Shown here in pieces: positions 12,565 through 20,989 of a DNA stretch of 22,293 nt; the first letter of the stretch is position 1, and each line of letters opens with the position of its first letter. The stretch comes from T3Sed10-241 sp036796255 (GTDB lineage Bacteria > Bacteroidota > Bacteroidia > Flavobacteriales_D > Cryomorphaceae). A program made the translations under genes and the position numbers. The notes below the pieces were generated by a model. It searched no databases and had not been told where the DNA came from. It was given only the letters and a program-made list of their open reading frames with translations. Where the stretch lies: NCBI GenBank assembly GCA_036796255.1, contig DAIRDH010000055.1:1-22293 (forward strand), written 5' to 3'.

Positions 12565-13437
12565 TTAATTGTAGCGCAGGTTTTGGCCAATGCGCAAGGT
12601 GGTGCTGGAACGTATTCCATTGAGCTGACAAAGTTTAGTAACACTCGTGCCATATCGACGCGCGATTCCCGAAAGGGTATCGCCGCTGCGCACGCGGTGA
12701 AATTTGCGCGCCCGCGCCTCTTTCAGGTAGGAGAAATGGCCTTGATTGAGCATCAGTGTGTCGGCGATGAGGGCGCCGGCTTCGAAGTTGATCACCTCGT
12801 TGGGATTGATGGGCTCACCGAGGTAGCGCACCTCAAAGTGCAGGTGGGGGCCTGTGCTGCGGCCGGTACTGCCGCCGAGGCCTACCACATCGCCTGCTTC
12901 AATCCAGTCACCTTTCTCCACCTCAATACTTGAGAGGTGAGCGTAAAGCGTTTCGAGGCCGTTGTTGTGGCGCACCACCACGACTTTGCCGTAATCGCGG
13001 TCGTAATGGGCCACACGCACAGCACCTTCAAAAGCTGACTTGATGGGATCGCCAACATTGACCTTGATATCAACGCCGTAATGGTGGCGGTAACGGCGGT
13101 AGCCAAAGTCAGAAGTTTTATGGCCGATAAATGGCGACACGAAACTGCAGGAATCATAAGCGAGCGGGATAATCACCGTATCGCGCATGGCAGTAAGGTC
13201 GTGCTTGTAGGGGTGTACTTTGTTGTCGACCCATGAGCAGTAAAGGTCGTAGGCGGGGATGTTGTAAAGCGAGTCGTTGATGCTCCACACTTCGAGGGCT
13301 TCCACGTCGGCCTTTTCGACCGGGAGCTCCAGCTCCATCATTTCTTCCATTCCTTCAGCCTCGGCTATTTGGTCCTGCGCCAGCAGGGGATAGGACAGTG
13401 TACAAAGTGAAATAAGCAGAAATGTGGATTTCGTCAT
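12565..13437 (-). CDS. Secreted M23 family metallopeptidase with C-terminal LysM
   Basis: From the ATG at 13437 the product is 290 residues with a signal peptide (about 1-20, ending PLLAQ). The reading frame extends 20 codons further upstream to 13497, but a TATTTTTG promoter box lies inside that extension and the extension is not signal-like, so I chose the inner start. An acidic region (25-47) precedes the peptidase domain, with zinc ligands in H119-YGV-D123 and H198-L-H200 and the usual catalytic H167 in LYAHLSS. A LysM domain closes the protein (247-289, HRVRSGDTLSGIARRYGTS). It should bind peptidoglycan and cleave cross-link peptides in the periplasm. All the M23 ligands are present, unlike the EnvC/NlpD-type activators. 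It lies just upstream of PBP1A, linking wall cutting with wall synthesis. Confidence 0.92.
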   Translation of the reverse strand: MTKSTFLLISLCTLSYPLLAQDQIAEAEGMEEMMELELPVEKADVEALEVWSINDSLYNIPAYDLYCSWVDNKVHPYKHDLTAMRDTVIIPLAYDSCSFVSPFIGHKTSDFGYRRYRHHYGVDIKVNVGDPIKSAFEGAVRVAHYDRDYGKVVVVRHNNGLETLYAHLSSIEVEKGDWIEAGDVVGLGGSTGRSTGPHLHFEVRYLGEPINPNEVINFEAGALIADTLMLNQGHFSYLKEARARKFHRVRSGDTLSGIARRYGTSVTKLCQLNGIRSSTTLRIGQNLRYN

Positions 13438-13459
13438 GGTTTCAATATGAGTAAATTTA

Positions 13460-13467
13460 CAAAAATA
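13460..13467 (-). promoter_or_regulatory. -7 box TATTTTTG upstream of the M23 gene
   Basis: On the minus strand TATTTTTG matches TAnnTTTG and lies 22 bases before the ATG at 13437, which would give a leader of about 15 bases. It supports the inner start codon and a promoter driving the M23-PBP1A pair. Confidence 0.55.
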
Positions 13468-13748
13468 GCCTTGCAGGGCTTGGTATGCGGTATTCAAGTG
13501 GAGGAGATGCTAACAGGCGATTGCTCATTTCGCACCATCCCACCATGAAACTGCATAAATCTGCAATTATTGTTCGGTACGCAAATCCCGCGCAATGGTT
13601 GCGTCTTTGCCCTTGAATTTCAAAGCGTCATATTTTTGGATTGCGAAGAAGTATTGATGTACTGGCTACACCAATGTGTTGAGGCAATCATCTTTGGCGA
13701 AAGCCGGGTGGGCAAGATCAACCAGCGTAAAGGCTTAAGGTGAAATAT

Positions 13749-13756
13749 TATCTTCG
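13749..13756 (+). promoter_or_regulatory. Probable -7 box TATCTTCG upstream of fhs
   Basis: TATCTTCG differs from TAnnTTTG at one base and lies 18 bases before the fhs ATG, giving a predicted leader of about 11-13 bases. A weak call, resting on position and on the clearer boxes elsewhere in the window. Confidence 0.4.
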
Positions 13757-13774
13757 TACCCAAATCCTTTCCCC

Positions 13775-15448
13775 ATGAACAAAACCGACCTCGAGATAGC
13801 CCGCGAATCCAGGATGCAAAACATCACCCACATTGCCGCCAAGCTGGGTGTGCATACAGATGACCTGCGGCCTTACGGCAAATACGTGGCCAAGCTGCCG
13901 CTGAAATTCATATCAGAGGAGCGCATGAAATCAGGCAAATTGGTGCTGGTTACGGCCATCACCCCAACGCCCGCCGGCGAAGGCAAAACCACCACGAGCA
14001 TCGGCCTTACCGAAGGCCTCAACAAAATAGGCGTAAAGGCGGCCGTGGTAATCAGGGAGCCATCGCTGGGCCCTGTATTCGGGATGAAAGGTGGTGCGGC
14101 TGGCGGTGGCTATGCCCAGGTGCTGCCCATGGAAGACATCAACCTCCACTTCACTGGCGACCTGAGCGCGGTGGAGAAGGCACACAACCTGCTCAGTGCG
14201 CTTATCGACAACCACTTGCACAGCCAGGGAAATGCCCTCGGCATCGATCCGCGAAAGATCATCTGGAAGCGCGTGATGGACATGAACGAGCGCGCACTGC
14301 GCGATATCGTTATCGGTCTCGGTGGGCCTACCCAAGGCGTTCCGCGGCAGTCGGGCTTTGACATTACAGCCGCCAGCGAGGTGATGGCGGCGCTTTGCCT
14401 TGCCAGCGACCTTATGGATTTGAAAGAAAAGCTGGGCAACATCATCATCGGCTACACCTACACCAATGAGGCGGTGCGTGCCAGCCAGCTCAAGGCCCAG
14501 GGTGCCATGGCCGCCCTCCTCAAGCACGCCATTATGCCCAACCTTGCCCAAACCATCGAAGGCAATCCGGCCATCATTCACGGTGGGCCATTTGCCAATA
14601 TAGCCCAGGGTACCAATACCTTGGTTGCAACGAAAATGGGCCTCTCCCTGGCCGACTACGTGGTTACGGAAGCAGGCTTTGCCAGTGAGCTGGGGGCTGA
14701 GAAGTTTCTGGACATCAAGTGCCAATACGGTGGGCTCCGTCCGGATGCCGTCGTGGTGGTGGCCACCATCAGGGCGCTCAAGTACCACGGTGGCGCGGCG
14801 CTCGCCGATTTGAAAACCCCCAATGTGTCGGCTTTGAAACTTGGACTGCCCAATCTTGAGAAGCACATTGAAAATATGCAGCACTTCAAGCTTACCCCCG
14901 TGGTGGCGATCAACAAATTTGCCACAGATAGCGATGAAGAAGTGCAGGCCCTGTTTGAGCGCTGCCAAGCCTTGGGTGTGCGTGTGGCCCTCTGCGAAGG
15001 CTGGGAAAAAGGAGGGGAAGGCTGCACCGAACTCGCCAAGGCTGTAACAGCCGCCGTAGATGAAGGCAAAAGCGATTTTACACCACTCTATGCTTTCGCA
15101 CAGGGTATTGAGGAGAAAATAGAAATTATTGCAAAGAAAATGTACGGCGCTGTTGAGGTGGAATACTCTTCCAAAGCGAAGCAACAGATGCGGCTTTTCG
15201 CCAAAATAGACCTTGACAAGCTGCCCGTGTGCATTGCCAAAACCCAGAAGTCACTGAGCGACAATCCAACCCTGATCAACCGCCCGGAAGGTTTTACCAT
15301 CAAAATCAGGGAGTTTGACATCGCGGCCGGAGCCGGATTTATCGTGCCCATCGCAGGCGACATCATGCGGATGCCCGGATTGCCGGCGAAGCCAGCTTCA
15401 GAGCATATTGATATCGACGCGGAAGGTAACATCAGCGGATTGTTTTAA
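13775..15448 (+). CDS. fhs: Formate-tetrahydrofolate ligase
   Basis: The product is 557 residues, the normal length for the monofunctional enzyme. It catalyses formate + ATP + tetrahydrofolate to 10-formyl-tetrahydrofolate + ADP + phosphate in the cytoplasm, feeding purine and formyl-Met synthesis; the reaction can run in reverse to make ATP. The nucleotide-binding loop TPTPAGEGKTTT (63-74 region) and the block EPSLGPVFGMKGGAAGGGYAQ are diagnostic, as are RQSGFDITAASEVMA and EAGFASELGAEKF. A methyltransferase gene follows after 18 bases and may share the message. The open frame running antisense through it (13931-15184) is a codon-bias shadow. Confidence 0.96.
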   Translation: MNKTDLEIARESRMQNITHIAAKLGVHTDDLRPYGKYVAKLPLKFISEERMKSGKLVLVTAITPTPAGEGKTTTSIGLTEGLNKIGVKAAVVIREPSLGPVFGMKGGAAGGGYAQVLPMEDINLHFTGDLSAVEKAHNLLSALIDNHLHSQGNALGIDPRKIIWKRVMDMNERALRDIVIGLGGPTQGVPRQSGFDITAASEVMAALCLASDLMDLKEKLGNIIIGYTYTNEAVRASQLKAQGAMAALLKHAIMPNLAQTIEGNPAIIHGGPFANIAQGTNTLVATKMGLSLADYVVTEAGFASELGAEKFLDIKCQYGGLRPDAVVVVATIRALKYHGGAALADLKTPNVSALKLGLPNLEKHIENMQHFKLTPVVAINKFATDSDEEVQALFERCQALGVRVALCEGWEKGGEGCTELAKAVTAAVDEGKSDFTPLYAFAQGIEEKIEIIAKKMYGAVEVEYSSKAKQQMRLFAKIDLDKLPVCIAKTQKSLSDNPTLINRPEGFTIKIREFDIAAGAGFIVPIAGDIMRMPGLPAKPASEHIDIDAEGNISGLF

Positions 15449-15466
15449 TAGACCCTTCATTCCTCC

Positions 15467-16168
15467 ATGAAAGCGCCAGAAGCCAGGGAAGCCGTATCGC
15501 CAGAGGTGATCATGCAATGGGACGTGAAGACCTGGAGCAAGGCATTGCACTTCTGGGAAGCCAATGTGGTCTGGTCGCACGTAAAAAATGCGCTGGAACT
15601 GGGAGGCAGGCAGGGTGGGCCGAGTTTATGGCTCGCCCAAAAAGGAATTGAGGTGATTTGTTCGGATTTCAAGGATACCGAGCAAAACGCCAAAGCCCTG
15701 CATGAAAGCCACCATGTGGCAGGATCCATTGCCTACGAGGACATTGATGCAACACAAATACCTTACAGCAATCACTTTGATCTCATTGTATTCAAGTCTA
15801 TCATCGGCGGTATAGGCCGGGGCGACAACAAGGCCATTCAGGCAAAAGTGTTCAGTGAAATTCACAAAGCATTGAAGCCCGGCGGCGTGCTCATCTTTGC
15901 TGAAAACCTGGTTGCATCTCGTTTTCACCAAAGTTTGCGCAAGCATTTCACCAAATGGGGAGGGGACTGGCGCTATTTAAGCACCGATGAACTGGAGGAT
16001 TTTCTCAGCCCCTTTTCCCGAAAGGATTTCAAAACCGCGGGTTTCCTGGCCACTCTTGGCCGCAATGAGCGTCAGCGCAGAATGCTTGCGGGGATTGATG
16101 CTGCCATTTTCAACAGATCACTGCCCGGCACATGGCATTATCTTGCCTACGGAATGGCCGTGAAATGA
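15467..16168 (+). CDS. Class I SAM-dependent methyltransferase
   Basis: The product is 233 residues, cytoplasmic, with a Rossmann-type methyltransferase fold. Motif I is ELGGRQGGPSLWLA (44-57), where the usual E-x-G-x-G-x-G becomes ELGGRQGG; motif II is EVICSD (62-67), placing Asp67 at the ribose position. FDLIVFKSIIGGIG (104-117) and HKALKPGGVLIF (133-144) are the later strand motifs. The substrate is unknown: the closest look is to small-molecule or sugar-modifying methyltransferases, not to rRNA enzymes. It starts 18 bases after fhs, so co-transcription is likely, but a functional link to folate metabolism is only a guess. Confidence 0.8.
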   Translation: MKAPEAREAVSPEVIMQWDVKTWSKALHFWEANVVWSHVKNALELGGRQGGPSLWLAQKGIEVICSDFKDTEQNAKALHESHHVAGSIAYEDIDATQIPYSNHFDLIVFKSIIGGIGRGDNKAIQAKVFSEIHKALKPGGVLIFAENLVASRFHQSLRKHFTKWGGDWRYLSTDELEDFLSPFSRKDFKTAGFLATLGRNERQRRMLAGIDAAIFNRSLPGTWHYLAYGMAVK

Positions 16169-16248
16169 AGCCGCTTATGAGCCGCTGATATCGATAAAAT
16201 ATTTGTTGCAACAGCACAAAATGAGTATTTTTCGACGACGATATTGCG

Positions 16249-17373
16249 ATGGAAACAAAGAGACATTCACTTACCGCCTGCACGGCTACAATCATAATGG
16301 CAATGCTGCTGCTTGCCTGCAACCGCAATGAGGGGCCGCCTGGTCGTCCTTGTGATGGAATCGCAGCGCAACTGTCGCTTGTGGCGCAGGGCGTAAACAT
16401 CATTCCGGAAATTCAGGGTGGTGCACCTCCTTACAGGTATGAGTGGAGCAATGGAAGTGAGGAGCCTTTCTTGCATTCACCGCCCAGTGGGGAGTATTCC
16501 CTTTCGGTCATTGACGACAATGGCTGCCGCTCCTTTGCCGCTATGGAGTTCCTAAACCCTTGTGATGACAATACGCTAAATGCCAGGGTCGTGTCGGGGC
16601 TTAACACGGCTCAGGTGCTGGTATCAGGTGGGCAAGCGCCTTACACCATTTCATGGAGCAATGGCAGCAGCGATACGCTCATTGCAAATGTGCCTGCTGG
16701 ATTGTACAGCGTCCGGGTGAATGACGCGATACCCTGTGTGGTAGAACTCGATACAGAAATTAAGCTGGGTTGCGAGGGCGTGGTATCCGTGGAGGATGTA
16801 GATGGCAACACCTATACCACAGTCGAAATAGGCGGGCAATGCTGGATAGACGAAAACCTGAGAACCACAAGATACCGCGATGGAAGCCCACTGACCCTCG
16901 AAAACTTTCAAAGCTCATGGGGGGCCAGCACCAGCGGTCTTTACATGGTCTACAATCCGGACATGCTCGACCTGAGCCCATATGGCAAACTTTACAATGG
17001 GTTTGCAGTCATCGATCCAAGGGGACTTTGCCCGGAGGGCTGGAGTATCCCGACCAGATTGCAATGGGAGGTATTGTCATCTTATGTCGGTGGCGATGCG
17101 GGAGCAGGGCTCTTCTTAATGTCGGCTGAAGGCTGGGAATCCGCACAGCCCGGCGCCGACGATCCTCATGGGTTTGCGGCACTGCCCGGAGGCTACCTCG
17201 ATGTGTTTAGCGGATTGGAACAGGTGGGCACCCATGCTTTGTTTTGGTCGCAGACATTGTTACCCGTGGGCATCAACGTATATGGACGCAGGCTGGATGG
17301 ATTCACCTTTTCATTTGAAGAAATCCTAATGCCGCGCAACCGCGGCCTCTGTGTGCGCTGCATCAAGGATTGA
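16249..17373 (+). CDS. Lipoprotein with two SprB-like repeats and a FISUMP domain
   Basis: The product is 374 residues. A lipoprotein signal peptide ends in LLAC with Cys24 as the lipid-anchored residue, so it sits in the outer membrane or on the surface. Two SprB-like modules follow (about 54-99 and 126-165), each with GG-x-APY, SWSNGS or EWSNGS and AGLYSVRV or SGEYSLSV, as in the SprB gliding adhesin repeats. The C-terminal 195 residues are a FISUMP domain (Fibrobacter succinogenes major paralogous domain): VDGNTYTTVEIGGQCWIDENL, YGKLYNGFAV, LCPEGWSIPTRLQWEVL, and the terminal GLCVRCIKD. A binding or adhesion role is inferred; no enzyme motif is seen. It is separated from the neighbours by 80 bases upstream and 250 downstream and seems to be its own unit. 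Confidence 0.88.
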   Translation: METKRHSLTACTATIIMAMLLLACNRNEGPPGRPCDGIAAQLSLVAQGVNIIPEIQGGAPPYRYEWSNGSEEPFLHSPPSGEYSLSVIDDNGCRSFAAMEFLNPCDDNTLNARVVSGLNTAQVLVSGGQAPYTISWSNGSSDTLIANVPAGLYSVRVNDAIPCVVELDTEIKLGCEGVVSVEDVDGNTYTTVEIGGQCWIDENLRTTRYRDGSPLTLENFQSSWGASTSGLYMVYNPDMLDLSPYGKLYNGFAVIDPRGLCPEGWSIPTRLQWEVLSSYVGGDAGAGLFLMSAEGWESAQPGADDPHGFAALPGGYLDVFSGLEQVGTHALFWSQTLLPVGINVYGRRLDGFTFSFEEILMPRNRGLCVRCIKD

Positions 17374-17584
17374 GGAAACGCTGTTGCGGAAGTTTCGATC
17401 GAGCCGTATGCAGCAATTTCCACATCGCCTGGCTGCCATAAATAGGATGGGTGGCAGCGCTGATAATGCGATAAGAAAAATCCTCTGTTAAGCAGCCTGA
17501 ATATCGAGGGTTTGCCTGGCCTTGTAGGGCTCATATTTGTGCAGATATGCACCTTCGTAAGCCCAATCAAGCCACAGAGAATGG

Positions 17585-17592
17585 TATCTTTG
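17585..17592 (+). promoter_or_regulatory. -7 box TATCTTTG upstream of pta
   Basis: TATCTTTG matches TAnnTTTG exactly, 31 bases before the pta ATG. The predicted transcript start (about 17597-17600) falls inside the palindrome at 17596-17609. It probably drives pta and ackA together. Confidence 0.6.
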
Positions 17593-17595
17593 CGG

Positions 17596-17609
17596 CCGGG
17601 AATTCCCGG
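17596..17609. promoter_or_regulatory. Perfect 14-bp palindrome at the pta transcript start
   Basis: CCGGGAATTCCCGG is its own reverse complement. It lies three bases after the -7 box, at the likely transcription start of pta-ackA. It could be an operator where a dimeric regulator blocks or activates the promoter, or a 5'-end hairpin. Neither is proven by the sequence. Confidence 0.5.
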
Positions 17610-17623
17610 AGAATTATTGGAAT

Positions 17624-19720
17624 ATGGAAGTTCATAAAAATATATTTATCGCCACTGCCGAGCCCTATAGTGGCAAGTCAGTAGTGGCACTCGGAATTGT
17701 GGATATGCTTGTGGCTAAGTCGTCAAGGATAGGTTACTTCAAGCCAATTGTTAACCACCCGCCTGAGGTGAAGCGCGATGCCCACATCGAAACGAGCATC
17801 AACTATTTCAAGCTCGACCTGCAATACGAGGACACCTATGCCTTCACCCGCGATGAGGCCAACCTTATGGCTGAGCAGGGTCTGCAGAATGACATTATCG
17901 ATGCGGTGATTGCCAAGTACAAGGCCACAGAAGCCAAGTACGACTTTACCGTCATTGAAGGCAGTGACTTTCTGGGCGCCGGGGCAGCTTTCGAGTTTGA
18001 TGGCAATGTGACCATCGCTAAAAATCTGGGTGCTCCGGCCATCATTGTGGTGTCAGGGGAGGGCAAGGGCACGGCAGAGATTGCCAATGCCGCCATTGTC
18101 GCCATGAACAATTTTCAGGTGCGCAAGGTGAAGGTGCTGGCCATCATTATCAACAAAGTTGATGATGATCAGGTTGTTGAGGTAAGGTCGCTGCTTAAAA
18201 ATCAGTTGAGGAAGGAAGTGATTTGTGCTGTAATTCCATCTGTTCCTGAGTTGAAAAGCCCCACAATGGCCGATGTCAACGACCATTTGCGTGGGGAGTT
18301 GCTATTTGGCGAAAGCCACCTCGCCAACCGTGCCGACAATTTTATTTTCGGGGCTATGCTGATAGGAAATTTTCTCGAACACCTTAAAGCCAATGCCTTG
18401 GTGCTCACTCCGGGCGACCGCAGCGACATCATACTCGGGGTGCTGCAGGCCAATCTTTCGGTAAATTATCCCAAAGTGGCTGGCATTGTGCTCACCGGCG
18501 GCCTGCGTCCGCCGGCTTCGGTGATGAAGCTCATTGATGGTTTGGATGCAGTGGTGCCTGTGATTGCGGTTGAGTCGGCCTCTTTTCAGGCTGCCAATGC
18601 TGTGGCTGGCATACGCCCTAAAATTCGCGCCCACCACACGCAAAAGATTCTCAATGCCATCAAGATGTTCAGGCAGCATGTGGATGTTGCGGCACTTGAG
18701 AAACAGATCATTGACTTTAAATCGACGGGGATCACCCCACGCATGTTCCAGTACCAGCTCATCGCCTGGGCCAAGGTGGTGAAAAAGCACATCGTACTGC
18801 CTGAAGGGCTCGACGACCGTATACTAATTGCTGCTGATCGTCTTGTGAAGCAGGGCATTGTCGACATCACCGTACTTGGCAACATAGCCGACCTCAAGGC
18901 TTCTATTTCAAGGCTGGGCCTCAGCCTCGATGAGCATAATTGCAACATGGTCGATCCTCTGAACTCGCCACTTTACGAGGTGTATGCCAACACCTTCTAC
19001 GAGCTGCGCAAAGGCAAGAATACCCCGCTTGAAGTGGCCCGCGACCTGATGACCGACGTGGCTTATTTCGGCACGATGATGGTGCACCTGGGCCATGCAG
19101 ACGGCATGGTTTCGGGCGCTGTACACACCACTGCACATACCATCAGACCGGCATTGCAATTTGTGAAGACCAAGCCCGGCATCTCGCTGGTTTCTTCGGT
19201 GTTCTTTATGTGCCTGCCTGACAGGGTCACTGTATTTGGCGACTGTGCCATTAACATTGATCCCAGCGCCGAGCAGCTCTCAGAGATCGCCATTTCCAGC
19301 GCCGACTCCGCCTCACGCTTTGGCATTGAGCCCCGTGTGGCCATGCTGAGCTACTCTTCGGGTGCCTCGGGAAGTGGGGCAGATGTGGACAAGGTGCGCG
19401 AGGCCACTGCCCTCGTGAAGTCCAAACGCCCCGACATCATGGTGGAAGGCCCCATCCAATACGATGCCGCTGTGGATCCCCTTACGGGAAAACAGAAAAT
19501 GCCCGACAGCCAGGTGGCCGGAAGGGCAAGCGTGCTCATATTCCCCGACCTCAATACGGGCAACAATACCTACAAAGCCGTGCAACGAGAAACCGGGGCG
19601 GTGGCCATAGGCCCCATGCTTCAGGGGCTCAATAAACCGGTAAATGACCTGAGTCGCGGCTGCACCGTCGATGATGTGTTCAATACCGTGGTCATCACCG
19701 CCATTCAGGCACAGGATTGA
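17624..19720 (+). CDS. pta: Phosphate acetyltransferase, long form
   Basis: The product is 698 residues, matching the long three-part Pta of enterobacteria and Bacteroidota. It catalyses acetyl-CoA + phosphate to acetyl phosphate + CoA in the cytoplasm. The N-terminal part (1-215) is BioD-like with a P-loop-type start (FIATAEPYSGKSVV, 8-21); the DRTGG domain follows (about 224-335, ALVLTPGDRSDIILGVLQAN and IVLTGGLRPP); the catalytic PTA_PTB domain is about 373-692 (MFQYQLIAWAKVVKKHIVLPEG, and GMVSGAVHTTAHTIRPALQ). Long forms are allosterically regulated by the N-terminal part in E. coli; the same is likely here. ackA begins 43 bases downstream and completes the pathway. Confidence 0.95.
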   Translation: MEVHKNIFIATAEPYSGKSVVALGIVDMLVAKSSRIGYFKPIVNHPPEVKRDAHIETSINYFKLDLQYEDTYAFTRDEANLMAEQGLQNDIIDAVIAKYKATEAKYDFTVIEGSDFLGAGAAFEFDGNVTIAKNLGAPAIIVVSGEGKGTAEIANAAIVAMNNFQVRKVKVLAIIINKVDDDQVVEVRSLLKNQLRKEVICAVIPSVPELKSPTMADVNDHLRGELLFGESHLANRADNFIFGAMLIGNFLEHLKANALVLTPGDRSDIILGVLQANLSVNYPKVAGIVLTGGLRPPASVMKLIDGLDAVVPVIAVESASFQAANAVAGIRPKIRAHHTQKILNAIKMFRQHVDVAALEKQIIDFKSTGITPRMFQYQLIAWAKVVKKHIVLPEGLDDRILIAADRLVKQGIVDITVLGNIADLKASISRLGLSLDEHNCNMVDPLNSPLYEVYANTFYELRKGKNTPLEVARDLMTDVAYFGTMMVHLGHADGMVSGAVHTTAHTIRPALQFVKTKPGISLVSSVFFMCLPDRVTVFGDCAINIDPSAEQLSEIAISSADSASRFGIEPRVAMLSYSSGASGSGADVDKVREATALVKSKRPDIMVEGPIQYDAAVDPLTGKQKMPDSQVAGRASVLIFPDLNTGNNTYKAVQRETGAVAIGPMLQGLNKPVNDLSRGCTVDDVFNTVVITAIQAQD

Positions 19721-19763
19721 GCGCATCGTTAAAAACTATGAAGGTTATAAAAGTCTGTAAGAC

Positions 19764-20963
19764 ATGAATATATTGGTTATCAATTCAGGAAGCAGTTCAA
19801 TAAAGTATCAGCTGTTCAAAATGCCCTCTACGGCACCTGTTTGTAGCGGATTGATAGAGAGAATCGGCCTGCCTGAGGCCCGCATTTCCCATAAATCATT
19901 CTTGGCTGGAGCCGAGCGCAAGCAAGTGCTCGAGCGCTCCCTTCCCAACCATGAGGCCGGACTGCTCGCGCTTACCGAGGTGCTGATGGGAGGCGATGCG
20001 CCTGTGATCAACCACCCCGACGACATTGATGCCATCGGCCACCGGGTGGTGCATGGTGGTGATGCTTTCTCAGCAACAGTTTTGATCGACGAGGAAGTAA
20101 AGCGAAAAATCAAGTCTCTCTTTGCGCTGGCGCCGCTGCACAATCCGCCCAATTATCAGGGCATTGAGGTTGCTGAGCGGGTTTTTGCGAAAGCGAAACA
20201 GGTGGCGGTATTCGATACGGCTTTTCACCAAAGCATGGCTCCCGTGGCTTACCGTATGGCCTTGCCAAAGGCGATGTACAGCGATTTCGGCATACGCGCA
20301 TATGGATTTCACGGCACAAGCCACCGCTACGTATCGCGCAAGGCGGCTGAAATGCTCAATAATTTTGATGCAAAGCTCATTACCATTCACCTCGGCAATG
20401 GATGCAGCATGACCGCCATTCGCGGTGGGCGATCGGTGGATACCAGCATGGGCCTTGGGCCGATGGCCGGCCTCATCATGGGCACACGCCCCGGCGACCT
20501 AGATTCAGCGGTGATATTTCACCTGATCAATGAGCGTGGTTACGATCCTAAAGTGCTGCATGACATGCTCAATAAGCAGAGTGGACTGCAAGGGCTTTGC
20601 GGCCACAGCGATATGCGCGACCTGAAGCAGGCCATGATGGCGGGCGATGCAGATGCCCAGCTGGCTTACGACATGTATGCTTACCGCATCCGCAAGTACA
20701 TCGGCATGTATGCTGCGGTGCTCAACGGGCTGGACGCCATAGTGTTTACCGCAGGGGTGGGAGAGAACGATGCCGATATGCGTGCGGAGGCATGCAGGGA
20801 CATGGATTTCTTTGGTATCACGCTCGATGCAGTGCGCAATGCCGCCCCGGGCAGCGAAGCCCGTGAGGTGCAATCTGATGGTTCGCAGGTGAAAATTCTG
20901 GTTGTTCCCACCAATGAAGAGCTCGAAATAGCGCAGCAGACATTTACCTTGCTTCAGGATTGA
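19764..20963 (+). CDS. ackA: Acetate kinase
   Basis: The product is 399 residues, full length. It catalyses acetyl phosphate + ADP to acetate + ATP, the substrate-level phosphorylation step of overflow and fermentative metabolism; it can also run towards acetyl phosphate. The conserved residues of the ASKHA fold are in place: N7 in LVINSGSSSIKYQLF, R94 in GHRVVHGG, H126, D151 in VFDTAFHQSM, H183 in GFHGTSHRYV and R242 in GTRPGDLD, matching the numbering pattern of the Methanosarcina enzyme. The block FTAGVGEND lies near the C-terminus, followed by a late Glu in PTNEELEIA. It follows pta by 43 bases and is probably co-transcribed. Confidence 0.96.
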   Translation: MNILVINSGSSSIKYQLFKMPSTAPVCSGLIERIGLPEARISHKSFLAGAERKQVLERSLPNHEAGLLALTEVLMGGDAPVINHPDDIDAIGHRVVHGGDAFSATVLIDEEVKRKIKSLFALAPLHNPPNYQGIEVAERVFAKAKQVAVFDTAFHQSMAPVAYRMALPKAMYSDFGIRAYGFHGTSHRYVSRKAAEMLNNFDAKLITIHLGNGCSMTAIRGGRSVDTSMGLGPMAGLIMGTRPGDLDSAVIFHLINERGYDPKVLHDMLNKQSGLQGLCGHSDMRDLKQAMMAGDADAQLAYDMYAYRIRKYIGMYAAVLNGLDAIVFTAGVGENDADMRAEACRDMDFFGITLDAVRNAAPGSEAREVQSDGSQVKILVVPTNEELEIAQQTFTLLQD

Positions 20964-20974
20964 GCTGCATTCGC

Positions 20975-20982
20975 TAATTTCG
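20975..20982 (+). promoter_or_regulatory. Possible -7 box TAATTTCG upstream of the binding-protein gene
   Basis: TAATTTCG differs from TAnnTTTG at one base and lies seven bases before the ATG at 20990. Weak call; the gene may equally be read through from pta-ackA, 26 bases away. Confidence 0.35.
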
Positions 20983-20989
20983 CTGCCTC

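Larger units (their letters stand above)
13438..13774. other. Divergent intergenic region, M23 gene and fhs
   Basis: About 340 bases between divergent genes. The left edge carries the M23 promoter and the right edge the probable fhs promoter. A frame of about 60 codons ending at the TGA at 13741-13743 stays open on the plus strand, but its translation (with CVFALEFQSVIFLDCEEV in it) resembles nothing I know and it lacks a good start. I see no RNA gene and no repeat. Confidence 0.55.

Noticed and set aside
13560..13743. An open frame of about 60 codons upstream of fhs, possibly a small protein or gene remnant
   Set aside because: No good start codon or start signal and no recognisable family; it overlaps the probable promoter region. 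Left as unexplained rather than annotated.
13931..15184. A 417-codon frame antisense to fhs
   Set aside because: Fhs is unmistakable on the plus strand; the antisense translation has no family features.
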